A stretch of 7,500 nucleotides of DNA from Prevotella sp. (GTDB lineage: Bacteria; Bacteroidota; Bacteroidia; Bacteroidales; Bacteroidaceae): NCBI GenBank assembly GCA_017424205.1, contig JAFPAS010000114.1, positions 1 through 7,500 on the forward strand, given 5' to 3'. Of the stretch, positions 1 through 6,456 are shown one piece after another. The position numbers and the translations under genes were made by a program. The notes below the pieces were generated by a model, which saw only the letters and a program-made list of their open reading frames with translations, searched no databases and had not been told where the DNA came from. Position 1 is the stretch's first letter. Each line of letters opens with the position of its first letter.

Positions 1-27
1 AGTCAGTAATAATAATACTTTCTTCAT
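1..27 (-). CDS. Start of a probable exported protein, cut by the window edge
   Basis: Only nine codons are visible, read leftwards from an ATG at 27-25: M-K-K-V-L-L-L-L-T. A lysine pair followed by a leucine run is the usual opening of a Sec or lipoprotein signal peptide, so this is probably a secreted or membrane protein. It lies 64 bp beyond the stop of the acyltransferase on the same strand, close enough to be the third gene of that operon. No hairpin terminator is seen in the gap, which is very A/T-rich. A second ATG at 68-66 runs into a stop after 14 codons and is a poorer start. Nothing can be said about function, and the call rests on very little sequence. Confidence 0.4.
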
Positions 28-91
28 TTTATTCCTGTTGTTTTAGTGTTTCTATAATTACTTTGCATTCATCTAAAAAAGGTATAAAAAA

Positions 92-1060
92 CTACACCTT
101 CATCACATATTCCTTATACAGAGTGGAGCGTCCGCCGTAACCTTCTTTCTGCATGCAGAGGGATGAGTTGAGTATGGTACCGGCGTGTTCGGTGCTGATG
201 CCGAAGTCGAGGTAGTCGTGCTGTCCTTCGCTGGCGAAGCGGCGGATAAGGGAGAGCATGAGGAAGTCCATGGCGTTTGTCTGCTTGCCCTCTTCTGACG
301 CTGAGATATACTGTGTGTGTATGACGTGTGGCGTGATGTAGAGCACAGTTCCTGCTACGACAGTGCCGTCGGGCGAGAGGACTGTGGCACACACGATGCT
401 GTCAGGGAATCGGCTCTGCAGCAGCTCCATTTCTGCAAGCGTATGTACAGGACGCACGCCGTGGCTGCTCATGAGATTTGTTTCGAGCAGCGGCCAGAAG
501 GTGTTGAGCGGAGTATTGTAGCTGATGGTGTATCCCTGCGCGGCAAGTTTATTGCAGTATGTCTGCTTGCGCTTGCTTGCTATGCTTGTGTTGCGCAGGT
601 TGACGGTGGTGGAGAGGCTGACGGCAGAGAGCTGCGCCCCGTTGCGCCAGAGCCAGTATTCGTCTTCCTCTGAGGGGTGAGCATGATAGATGTGCGGCAG
701 TGGCTTGTAGCGCAGTGCAGCAAAGCCGTTCTGCTGCATATAGCTGATGATGAGTGCGAATATCTCCTCTACCGCTTCGGCATGCAGACGCGTGTGCATG
801 ATGAGTCCGCCGTATGTAAGTCCCTGATGGGATATGAGCATGCGAAGCCCTTGACCGTTGTCGTTATATATCTCATTTGCTGGCAGCGCGGCTACGAGAT
901 TTCCCTTGCTGTCATGGAAGAGCAGCGAGTGGTCAGTGAACCGCTCGCTATGGTAGTCCATATACTGTCGGAAGAACAGGAAAGTGGCGTTACGGGCGTT
1001 ACGGACGAGCGTGTCCCACGCCTCCTGGTCATGGTGTGTATATCGCCTTATATTCATCAT
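92..1060 (-). CDS. FemAB-like GNAT family acyltransferase
   Basis: A 322-aa soluble protein with no signal peptide or membrane segment. It resembles the GNAT/FemAB-like acyltransferases (Acetyltransf_6 type) often found in Bacteroidetes glycan loci. Residues about 1-145 form one half, opening IRRYTHHDQEAWDTLV. Residues about 155-318 form the better conserved half, with a basic stretch SKRKQ near 162-166, a YLDFGIST strand at 283-290 and a final KEGYGGRSTLYKEY segment at 305-318. The DFG-then-KEGYG pattern is what I used to recognise the family. It probably transfers an acyl group from CoA to an amino sugar or similar small substrate in the cytoplasm, but the substrate cannot be read from the sequence. 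Translation starts inside the end of the preceding cupin gene (32 bp overlap), so the two are probably translationally coupled. Two adjacent ATGs (1060 and 1057) are possible starts. Confidence 0.85.
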   Translation of the reverse strand: MMNIRRYTHHDQEAWDTLVRNARNATFLFFRQYMDYHSERFTDHSLLFHDSKGNLVAALPANEIYNDNGQGLRMLISHQGLTYGGLIMHTRLHAEAVEEIFALIISYMQQNGFAALRYKPLPHIYHAHPSEEDEYWLWRNGAQLSAVSLSTTVNLRNTSIASKRKQTYCNKLAAQGYTISYNTPLNTFWPLLETNLMSSHGVRPVHTLAEMELLQSRFPDSIVCATVLSPDGTVVAGTVLYITPHVIHTQYISASEEGKQTNAMDFLMLSLIRRFASEGQHDYLDFGISTEHAGTILNSSLCMQKEGYGGRSTLYKEYVMKV

Positions 1061-1457
1061 AGTCGTAGATATAGTCGTCTTCGGTGTAGTGTTCAGAAGC
1101 CAGCACCATGCATACGGCTCCCGAAGAGAAATCTTCGAGTGTTCGCCATACGCCCGGTGTAATGATGAGTCCCTGCCACGGGTGGTTGAGCAGGATGCGC
1201 CGTTGCTCTACACCGTTGTCGAGAACAACGATGAACGAGCCGCTTGTGGCTACGAGCAACTGGTAGAGCTGCTTGTGAGCGTGTCCGCCTCGCGACTCTC
1301 CGCCTGGCACATCGTACGTCCAGTAGACGCGCCGTATGTCAAACGGCACGGTGTCGTTTTCCTCTGCAAAGGTGAGATTGCCTCGTGGGTCGGTAATTTT
1401 CGGCAGAGTAATGATTCTGCACTCGTCGAGACTGGTTATGTTTTTCGTTTCTTTCAT
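1029..1457 (-). CDS. FdtA/QdtA-family dTDP-sugar 3,4-ketoisomerase (cupin)
   Basis: A 142-aa single-domain cupin. Members of this family isomerise dTDP-4-keto-6-deoxyglucose to the 3-keto form, ahead of an aminotransferase that makes a 3-amino-3,6-dideoxysugar for O-antigen, S-layer or other surface glycans. Family signatures are PKITDPRGNL at 19-28, the VYWTYDVPGGESRGGHAHK block at 44-62 with the two presumed active-site histidines H59 and H61, and a C-terminal ASEHYTEDDYIYDYDEY segment. The start at 1457 (MKETKNITSL) is preferred because it gives the normal family length; an in-frame ATG at 1508 would add 17 residues unlike the family. It is first in a minus-strand operon behind a promoter-like site at 1545-1576. 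I cannot tell the galacto (FdtA) from the gluco (QdtA) product, so no symbol is given. No matching aminotransferase is in the window. Confidence 0.9.
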   Translation of the reverse strand: MKETKNITSLDECRIITLPKITDPRGNLTFAEENDTVPFDIRRVYWTYDVPGGESRGGHAHKQLYQLLVATSGSFIVVLDNGVEQRRILLNHPWQGLIITPGVWRTLEDFSSGAVCMVLASEHYTEDDYIYDYDEYKAIYTP

Positions 1458-1544
1458 TGTCAGGTCAGATGTATACGTGTCAGGTTTGGCAGCGTAGCAT
1501 TGCGCCAAGTTCTGCTATTTCAGTTATTTGGCAATAATTCACTG

Positions 1545-1576
1545 CAAATTTACATCTTTTTTTTGTAAAATAGAAA
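1545..1576 (-). promoter_or_regulatory. Predicted promoter of the ketoisomerase-acyltransferase operon
   Basis: On the minus strand TAAATTTG (1552-1545) matches the Bacteroidetes -7 consensus TAnnTTTG exactly. A TTTC (1576-1573) lies 20 bp upstream, one base off the -33 consensus TTTG. Transcription would start near 1537, leaving about 80 nt before the start codon at 1457. The site is interleaved with the promoter pointing the other way. Confidence 0.55.
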
Positions 1577-1592
1577 AAAGTCGTTATCTTTG
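1562..1592 (+). promoter_or_regulatory. Predicted promoter of the AraC-type regulator
   Basis: TTTG at 1562-1565 and TATCTTTG at 1585-1592 are separated by 19 bp, a full match to the Bacteroidetes housekeeping promoter (TTTG, 19-21 bp, TAnnTTTG). Transcription would begin near 1598, so the regulator mRNA would carry a 5' leader of about 185 nt. No other TAnnTTTG match lies closer to the start codon at 1785. Confidence 0.7.
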
Positions 1593-1597
1593 CATTA

Positions 1598-1784
1598 AAA
1601 TCAGGTGTGTTATGAGTAAAAACGAATGCAAATGACATGCTGAAGGGCATGCGAGACACCTTTCGGCCGTATAGGAACGTATTGTTCAGCACACCGATGT
1701 GAGTCGGCAGCGTAATATGCAATGCTGCATGACACAAGACATTAACTATCAAAACTAACCAGGTATCATCTACCGAACGATACT
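1598..1784 (+). promoter_or_regulatory. Long structured 5' leader of the regulator gene
   Basis: This is the right part of the 327-bp gap between the two divergent genes. It follows the predicted promoter and holds no convincing full gene. Small inverted repeats can be seen: CATGC (1636-1640) with GCATG (1647-1651), CCGA (1694-1697) with TCGG (1704-1707), GCAGC (1707-1711) with GCTGC (1724-1728), and ATGCA (1717-1721) with TGCAT (1726-1730). The last two share bases and would be alternatives. I do not recognise a known riboswitch. The length and structure suggest post-initiation control, but this is inference only. Confidence 0.35.
1637..1702 (+). CDS. Possible 21-codon upstream ORF in the regulator leader
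   Basis: ATG at 1637 opens a reading frame of 21 codons ending in TGA at 1700-1702. It begins MLKGMRDTF and ends VLFSTPM, and is fairly rich in arginine. It lies wholly in the predicted leader, 82 bp before the regulator start. Its ATG falls within a CATGC/GCATG inverted repeat that could hide the start in RNA. An even shorter frame (MSKNECK) lies just upstream, from the ATG at 1612. A chance ORF of this length is common, so this is a weak call; a regulatory leader peptide is the alternative. Confidence 0.2.
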   Translation: MLKGMRDTFRPYRNVLFSTPM

Positions 1785-4460
1785 ATGCACATGCTACGAA
1801 CACTCATACTTTACTTATTGCTCGCCATATGGTGTGTTGGCACTTATGCACAGTCAGTGTATGAGGTGCAGACATACGACGATGCGACATCAAACATACA
1901 GGAGATTGACCGCATGGCGCAGGACAAGACGGGATTCATCTGGCTTTCTACCTGCGACGGCTTATACCGCTTTGACGGCTACAGGCTGCGCAGCTTCCGC
2001 CCGACAGAAGACGAGGGGGTAAATATCGGCAGCGACGATATTGACCGCATGCATGCCGACGGCAATGGCAATCTGTGGTGTGTGATAGATAACCGTGCAT
2101 ATATGTTCAATACTCGCTCGCTTGTATTCCATGATGTGCAGAAGAATATAGAGGAGCAGCACGGCAGAACGTTTGTCGTGCGCAATATCCGCCCTGTTAC
2201 TGACAAGGAGATGATTCTGCTCTGCGACGACGGCATAGCCGTAGCGGTGAGTGCGGCTAATGCTGGGAAGACATCAAAAGTCATTATCGACGAAGGCAGT
2301 GGCAATGTCGATGTGAATGTGAAGGACGGCGAGGCATGGCTGATAACAGCGAAGGGAAGATACATATACAGCAAAGGTGAGTGCAAGCCTACCAGCCGCG
2401 AGTATGTCGGTGTTGTTCCAGACAATACGTTCCATATTGACCGCTTCGGAAAGAAATGGCAGTGGACAGACATTGATGCGCCAGGATTTGAGCGTGCACG
2501 CATGATATTCAAGGACAATCAGGATAATGTGTGGTATTTCTACGATCGCCATCTGGTCAGAATATCGTTCCATCCAGTGACATACACACGTCTTGAAAAC
2601 GAGACGCAGCCTATGCGATGCGCCATGCTCGACAGCAAGCAGCGCACATGGGTGGCTAACAGAGTGAACAAACAGATTGCCATATACGACAGCAGCAACC
2701 AGCTGGAGGGATATCTCGCACCCGACGGCACAATCAGCAAGAAGCCGACAGCATTCCTGTCGCTTGCCTATGCTATGCTCGAAGACTCGCACGGCTCTAT
2801 ATGGATAGGCACAAAGCCGCACGGACTATACCGCCTCAGAGAGAAATCAGGCGGGGCATACGAGATAACAAACTACCGGAAGGAGAACTCTGCGCTGCAC
2901 GATAACGAAATCATCAGCCTCACAGAAGACAAACACGGCAGAGTGTGGGCATGCGGATTCCGCGAAGGACTGATATGCGTGAGCGACGTAGACAAAGATC
3001 AGCCAGTATTCAGTGCCATACCGAATGCTGTGCAGAAGATGACAAACACGCAGGTGAAATTCCGCAACATCATTACGACAAAGAACAATGCAATCATCGC
3101 TGCCACATCAGCCGGACTTGCCGTGTATAACATCGGACTGCCGGTAAAGCGTCTGCAGCAGGGCAAAGGCATCATGCTCCACCAGAAAGAGGCTGGACGC
3201 CCGTCGAGCCTGGGCAGCTCACTGCTGAAGATGGTGATGCAGACAACTGACGGAAAGATATATATATGCACCCAGGACAAAGGCATCGACCTGCTCACAT
3301 CAGACAATATCTTTGCCGAAACACTGACATTCAGACATTATAACACTGCCAGCGGATTCCCGTCAAACTATCCGAAGTCAATCACAGAGATTGACGGAAC
3401 GCTGTGGGTCACTGCGCTCAATACTTTGATAGAGTGGCATCCAGACAAGCCGCTGCCTACCGGAGCATCAACCAAACTCTTTATCAAAGGAAGCGACTTT
3501 GCCGAGTGCAGCCCTGTACGTCGTGCCGACGGCACATGGATATGCGGTGTGCTCGATGGTGCGATTGCCATGGATATGAGGTATCTCGGTGAGATAGGTG
3601 CAGGCCAGCAGACCAGCAGTTTGCCGATAGTTATCACTTCGACAGTGGACAGCGACACGATATGTCTGGGAAAGAACGAGCGAACACTCTCGCTGAGTTT
3701 CGCTACGCTCGACTATGGCGATGTTAATAAACTCAACTATGCCATCCGTCTGCTGCGCGACAATAAGGGTGAATGGCAGTATCTCGGACAGGCGCACGAC
3801 ATGGTGTTCCATAATCTTGAGCCTGGCGAATATCTGCTGCAGATACGTGCAACCAACTCTTCAGGAGAATGGATGGGCACAGAGCGCAATGTGAAGGTGA
3901 TAGTGACACCGAAATTCAAGGAGACCACAGTGGCGCAGTTCCTTATGGCGCTTATTGTGGTGCTGATACTTATTGCGGCTATGTATATCTGGCGATATGT
4001 CAAGCAGCTCGACCAGAAACACCGTGAGACGCTCGACGCATATCTGCAGCTGCTCAATCACAATCAGACGCAGACCGACAAGGAGCATGAGGAGTACCGA
4101 ATGCAGCTGCTGGAGAATGTGCGTGTAGAGCCGCAGAACGATAAGTTCATAAAGAGCATAGTGGAATACATCGACATGCACATTAGCAATGCCGACATAG
4201 ATATCGACCAGATGGCGCAGCATGCTGCCGTCAGCCGAAGCCATCTCAATCATAAGCTTAAGCAGATTCTCGGCGTCACACCGTCAGAGATGATTCGTGA
4301 GGCAAGAATAAAGCATGCCTGTCTGCTGCTGCATGACCCTAACCGCTCTATCAACGATGTGGCTTACGCCTGCGGATTTGCAGACCCGAAATACTTCAGC
4401 AAATGTTTCAAGGCATCAACAGGCGTGTCGCCTACAAAATACAGGCTTACGAGAATGTAG
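1785..4460 (+). CDS. Membrane-anchored propeller/Y_Y_Y sensor with AraC DNA-binding domain
   Basis: An 891-aa one-protein sensor-regulator. Residues 1-22 are a signal peptide ending at GTYA-QS, so the next roughly 690 residues should be periplasmic. They contain two-component-regulator-propeller type repeats (a D-x-x-G-x-(I/L)W core) near 41-71, 86-118, 243-260, 281-300, 330-351, 378-400, 483-504 and 533-555, followed by a Y_Y_Y domain at about 640-705. A single membrane helix spans about 717-737, then a hydrophilic, helix-prone linker of about 47 residues. The AraC domain fills 785-891: first helix-turn-helix near 804-828, second near 855-880, with the diagnostic YFSKCFKASTGVSPTKYR ending. 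Hybrid two-component regulators of Bacteroidetes have a histidine kinase and receiver between the membrane helix and the AraC domain; here there is no room for them. It probably binds DNA directly from the membrane, perhaps as a dimer, in response to a periplasmic ligand, likely a glycan. Neither ligand nor target genes can be read here; no SusC/SusD or glycosidase gene is adjacent. Confidence 0.9.
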   Translation: MHMLRTLILYLLLAIWCVGTYAQSVYEVQTYDDATSNIQEIDRMAQDKTGFIWLSTCDGLYRFDGYRLRSFRPTEDEGVNIGSDDIDRMHADGNGNLWCVIDNRAYMFNTRSLVFHDVQKNIEEQHGRTFVVRNIRPVTDKEMILLCDDGIAVAVSAANAGKTSKVIIDEGSGNVDVNVKDGEAWLITAKGRYIYSKGECKPTSREYVGVVPDNTFHIDRFGKKWQWTDIDAPGFERARMIFKDNQDNVWYFYDRHLVRISFHPVTYTRLENETQPMRCAMLDSKQRTWVANRVNKQIAIYDSSNQLEGYLAPDGTISKKPTAFLSLAYAMLEDSHGSIWIGTKPHGLYRLREKSGGAYEITNYRKENSALHDNEIISLTEDKHGRVWACGFREGLICVSDVDKDQPVFSAIPNAVQKMTNTQVKFRNIITTKNNAIIAATSAGLAVYNIGLPVKRLQQGKGIMLHQKEAGRPSSLGSSLLKMVMQTTDGKIYICTQDKGIDLLTSDNIFAETLTFRHYNTASGFPSNYPKSITEIDGTLWVTALNTLIEWHPDKPLPTGASTKLFIKGSDFAECSPVRRADGTWICGVLDGAIAMDMRYLGEIGAGQQTSSLPIVITSTVDSDTICLGKNERTLSLSFATLDYGDVNKLNYAIRLLRDNKGEWQYLGQAHDMVFHNLEPGEYLLQIRATNSSGEWMGTERNVKVIVTPKFKETTVAQFLMALIVVLILIAAMYIWRYVKQLDQKHRETLDAYLQLLNHNQTQTDKEHEEYRMQLLENVRVEPQNDKFIKSIVEYIDMHISNADIDIDQMAQHAAVSRSHLNHKLKQILGVTPSEMIREARIKHACLLLHDPNRSINDVAYACGFADPKYFSKCFKASTGVSPTKYRLTRM

Positions 4461-4508
4461 CCGGTATGAGCTATTCTGCAAAGCAAGATTACAGATCATA
4501 CAGCAGAA

Positions 4509-4615
4509 AAGCGGCAACATGGGGAAATAACGATAGTAATAAACAATAACGTACTGAAGGGGCAAGCGCAATGCGTTCATAGCCCAAGGCAAGCGAAGTG
4601 GCAACTTGGGGAAAC
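4509..4615 (+). repeat. Diverged direct repeat, two 20-bp copies
   Basis: AAGCGGCAACATGGGGAAAT at 4509-4528 and AAGTGGCAACTTGGGGAAAC at 4596-4615 agree at 17 of 20 positions and start 87 bp apart. Both lie downstream of the regulator stop. The second copy forms the right half of the hairpin described at 4556-4615. The first lacks a matching left half, so it may be a decayed copy of the same element. Confidence 0.5.
4556..4615. repeat. REP-like palindromic element
   Basis: The segment holds CCCAAG (4583-4588) and CTTGGG (4605-4610) flanking a 16-base interior, preceded by the phrase CGCAATGCGTTCATAGCCC (4567-4585). From memory, phrases of the form 'GCAATGCGTTCATAGCCCAgGGC ... CCtGGG' recur in intergenic DNA of Bacteroidetes and resemble REP/RAYT-associated repeats. 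I cannot confirm copy number from this window. It is more decayed than a typical perfect REP stem and lies in the gap between two convergent genes, a common place for such elements. Confidence 0.45.
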
Positions 4616-4631
4616 TCAGTAAAAAGAAATT

Positions 4632-4666
4632 AGGGTGGCAAAGAACCGAAGTTCTTAAGCCACCCT
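4632..4666. terminator. Bidirectional intrinsic terminator between convergent genes
   Basis: An 8-bp stem AGGGTGGC (4632-4639) with GCCACCCT (4659-4666) encloses a second stem AAGAAC (4641-4646) with GTTCTT (4651-4656) and a CGAA tetraloop. The two stems are separated only by a one-by-two internal mismatch. A T-rich stretch follows on the plus strand (4666-4679), and A-rich sequence at 4621-4630 gives a U-tract on the minus strand. It can therefore end both the regulator transcript and the CoA-transferase transcript. Confidence 0.9.
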
Positions 4667-4711
4667 TTATGGTTTATTTGTTATGTTGTTCTTTCGTGAA
4701 GAATTGCCAGA

Positions 4712-6217
4712 TTACTTTATGTACTCAGCAAAGTCTGTCAGATGCATATCGCCCTTGCGGCGCAGCGTGTCGTGCATAGCGAATGCTGCAGGCAGACAGT
4801 GGCGTGTGTGTCCTCCTGTTGCGATGTTGAGATATTCGCGGAGCAGCGGACGGTAGTCAGGATGAGCGCAATTATTGATTATCTCGTGAGCGCGCTGTAT
4901 TGGGCTCTTTCCTCTGAGGTCAGCCACACCCTGCTCTGTCACGAAGACATTGATGTCGTGTTCTGTATGGTCGTGGTGTGAAACCATAGGCACGATAGAC
5001 GAGATGAGTCCGCCCTTAGCAGTTGATGGGCAAGTATAGATTGAGATATATGCGTTACGCTCGAAGTCGCCTGAGCCTCCCACACCGTTCATCATGTTTA
5101 TGCCTGAGATGTGTGTAGAGTTAGCATTGCCGAAGATATCCACCTCGATGGCAGTGTTTATGGCAATCACACCGAGTCGGCGTATCACCTCCGGATGATT
5201 TGAAATCTCTGACGGACGCAGCACAAGGTGGTCTTTCAGATAGTCTATATTGTCGTAAACCTCCTTCAGACACTCGTTGGTTACAGAGAGCGAGCAGGTT
5301 GATGCGTCCTTCACGCGTCCCTCGAGCAGCATAGGCACGATGGCATCCTGCAGCACTTCGGTGTATATGTTGAAGTTTGGCACCTGCGGGTCTGTGCCCA
5401 GCGCAGCGAGTATGGCGTTGGCTGTAGTGCCCACACCGCTCTGCAGCGGCAGGAACTCTGGCGGTATGATGCCGCGCTTCATGTCGTTTACGAGGAATTG
5501 TGCCACGTTATGTCCAATCTGTGTTGTCACAGGGTCCTCGCCTTTGAATCCGCGTGCTTCGTCAGGTATGTTACATTCCACTACGCCCACAATCTTCTTA
5601 GGGTCTATCTCGACGTATGTCTTGCCGACACGGTCAGTCACCTTTGATATCATGATAGGCTGGCGGTATGGTGCGTCAAGCGGTTCGTATACGTCGTGCA
5701 GCAGACCAGCATTTGGGTCGTGGAACGCATTGAGTTCGAGAATCACCTTGTCGGCGAGACGTGCCACAGTAGGCGAGATGCCTCCTGCTGATGTGAGATA
5801 TGCCTTGCACATATTCTCGCCTTCCTCTATTGCACACACCTCGATAATAGCCACGTCAACCTTTCCGTAGAATCCGTAGCGTATCTCCTGTGCCATGTGG
5901 CTCAGATGCAAGTCGTTATATGTCACCAGACCTTTGTTTACAGCCTTGCGGAAGTCGCCGTTGGTGGTATATGGTGCACGATAGCCGATGGCATCAGCCT
6001 GTGTCAGAACACCGTCGGTGCTCTCGCCAGTTGATGCTCCGGTAAGCAGATTAACCTTAAATTCGCGTCCGGCAGCGTGCTCTTCTTCTGCAACCTTTGC
6101 CAGTTCGCGTGTCACAGCCTTTGGTGCTCCGGCTGGAGTGAATCCAGAGAGTCCGAGAGTATTGCCGTTCTTAATGATTTGTGCAGCCTCCATGGCTGTC
6201 AGTCTTGTATACGCCAT
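4712..6217 (-). CDS. Acetyl-CoA hydrolase/transferase family, probable succinate CoA-transferase
   Basis: A 501-aa cytoplasmic enzyme of the Cat1/YgfH/Ach1 class I CoA-transferase family. Members move CoA between acyl-CoA and a carboxylate such as succinate, acetate or propionate, which fits succinate, acetate and propionate fermentation in Bacteroidales. The length is close to the roughly 500 aa usual for the family. Visible signatures are LGLSGFTPAGAPKAV near 21-35, the GVGTTAN CoA-contact loop at 261-267, IYTEVLQD at 284-291 with E287 as the presumed catalytic glutamate that forms the CoA thioester, and GNANSTHISG at 363-372 followed by the glycine-rich NGVGGSGDF at 377-385. The start at 6217 (MAYTRLTAMEAAQIIKNG) matches the family N-terminus; an in-frame ATG at 6349 would add 44 unrelated residues and lies within the predicted -7 box. 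It is transcribed alone, away from cysS. The exact acyl pair cannot be decided from sequence. Confidence 0.93.
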   Translation of the reverse strand: MAYTRLTAMEAAQIIKNGNTLGLSGFTPAGAPKAVTRELAKVAEEEHAAGREFKVNLLTGASTGESTDGVLTQADAIGYRAPYTTNGDFRKAVNKGLVTYNDLHLSHMAQEIRYGFYGKVDVAIIEVCAIEEGENMCKAYLTSAGGISPTVARLADKVILELNAFHDPNAGLLHDVYEPLDAPYRQPIMISKVTDRVGKTYVEIDPKKIVGVVECNIPDEARGFKGEDPVTTQIGHNVAQFLVNDMKRGIIPPEFLPLQSGVGTTANAILAALGTDPQVPNFNIYTEVLQDAIVPMLLEGRVKDASTCSLSVTNECLKEVYDNIDYLKDHLVLRPSEISNHPEVIRRLGVIAINTAIEVDIFGNANSTHISGINMMNGVGGSGDFERNAYISIYTCPSTAKGGLISSIVPMVSHHDHTEHDINVFVTEQGVADLRGKSPIQRAHEIINNCAHPDYRPLLREYLNIATGGHTRHCLPAAFAMHDTLRRKGDMHLTDFAEYIK

Positions 6218-6346
6218 AATCTTTGCAATATGTTTTAATTCTTTTGTTTGCAATGTCTTGCTGTCAAGTCCTGTTATGTGCAGTTTCCTGCCTGTCAGGC
6301 TATAAGAGCAAGCCGCTGTTTGTGTTGATGTAATGAAAATCGCATG

Positions 6347-6381
6347 CAAAGTTACATATTTTATTCAGAAATTGGTACAAA
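6347..6381 (-). promoter_or_regulatory. Predicted promoter of the CoA-transferase gene
   Basis: On the minus strand TAACTTTG (6354-6347) matches the Bacteroidetes -7 box. A TTTG (6381-6378) lies 23 bp upstream, slightly longer than the usual 19-21 bp. Transcription would start near 6340, giving a leader of about 120 nt before the start at 6217. That leader contains an 11-bp near-palindrome GCCTGTCAGGC (6290-6300) and otherwise nothing I recognise. Confidence 0.55.
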
Positions 6382-6404
6382 TAAATAAAAAATGTGTAAC
6401 TTTG
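6371..6404 (+). promoter_or_regulatory. Predicted promoter of cysS
   Basis: TAACTTTG at 6397-6404 is a full match to the Bacteroidetes -7 box. The best -33 candidate is ATTG at 6371-6374, 22 bp upstream and one base off consensus. Transcription would start near 6411, about 45 nt before the ATG at 6457. The -33 region overlaps that of the divergent CoA-transferase promoter. Confidence 0.55.
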
Positions 6405-6456
6405 CATCTGATATTGACAAAAAAAACGCATAATACGCTATAAATCTCATAATTAT

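Larger units (their letters stand above)
6344..6407. repeat. Perfect 13-bp inverted repeat framing divergent promoters
   Basis: ATGCAAAGTTACA (6344-6356) and TGTAACTTTGCAT (6395-6407) are exact reverse complements, 38 bp apart. Each copy contains one -7 box pointing outward, which accounts for part of the symmetry. The matching bases beyond the TAnnTTTG core go further than the promoter consensus requires. Confidence 0.6.

Noticed and set aside
1458..1508. A 17-residue N-terminal extension of the ketoisomerase
   Set aside because: It does not fit the family, whose members begin shortly before the PK-(I)-x-DPRGNL motif. The ATG at 1457 gives the normal length.
317..1568. Several plus-strand open frames of 118-194 codons
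   Set aside because: They lie opposite the acyltransferase and ketoisomerase genes, which have clear family signatures. The plus-strand translations resemble no protein family.
1480..1752. A 90-codon open frame on the minus strand in the divergent gap
   Set aside because: It runs across both predicted promoters and the regulator leader, has no recognisable domain and overlaps the extended start of the ketoisomerase. It is more likely chance.
1962..4253. Many minus-strand open frames of 61-182 codons within the regulator gene
   Set aside because: They are antisense shadows of a well-supported 891-aa coding sequence and show no domain pattern.
4416..4604. A 62-codon minus-strand frame across the end of the regulator and the repeat
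   Set aside because: It overlaps the conserved AraC C-terminus and the REP-like element. Small spurious proteins are commonly predicted from such repeats.
4461..4711. Possible mobile element or small RNA gene in the convergent gap
   Set aside because: Apart from the direct repeat, REP-like hairpin and terminator there is no transposase fragment, terminal inverted repeat or target duplication, and no promoter-like site for a separate RNA.
6218..6349. A 44-residue N-terminal extension of the CoA-transferase
   Set aside because: The extra residues do not resemble the family, and the ATG at 6349 lies inside the predicted -7 box, upstream of the likely transcription start.
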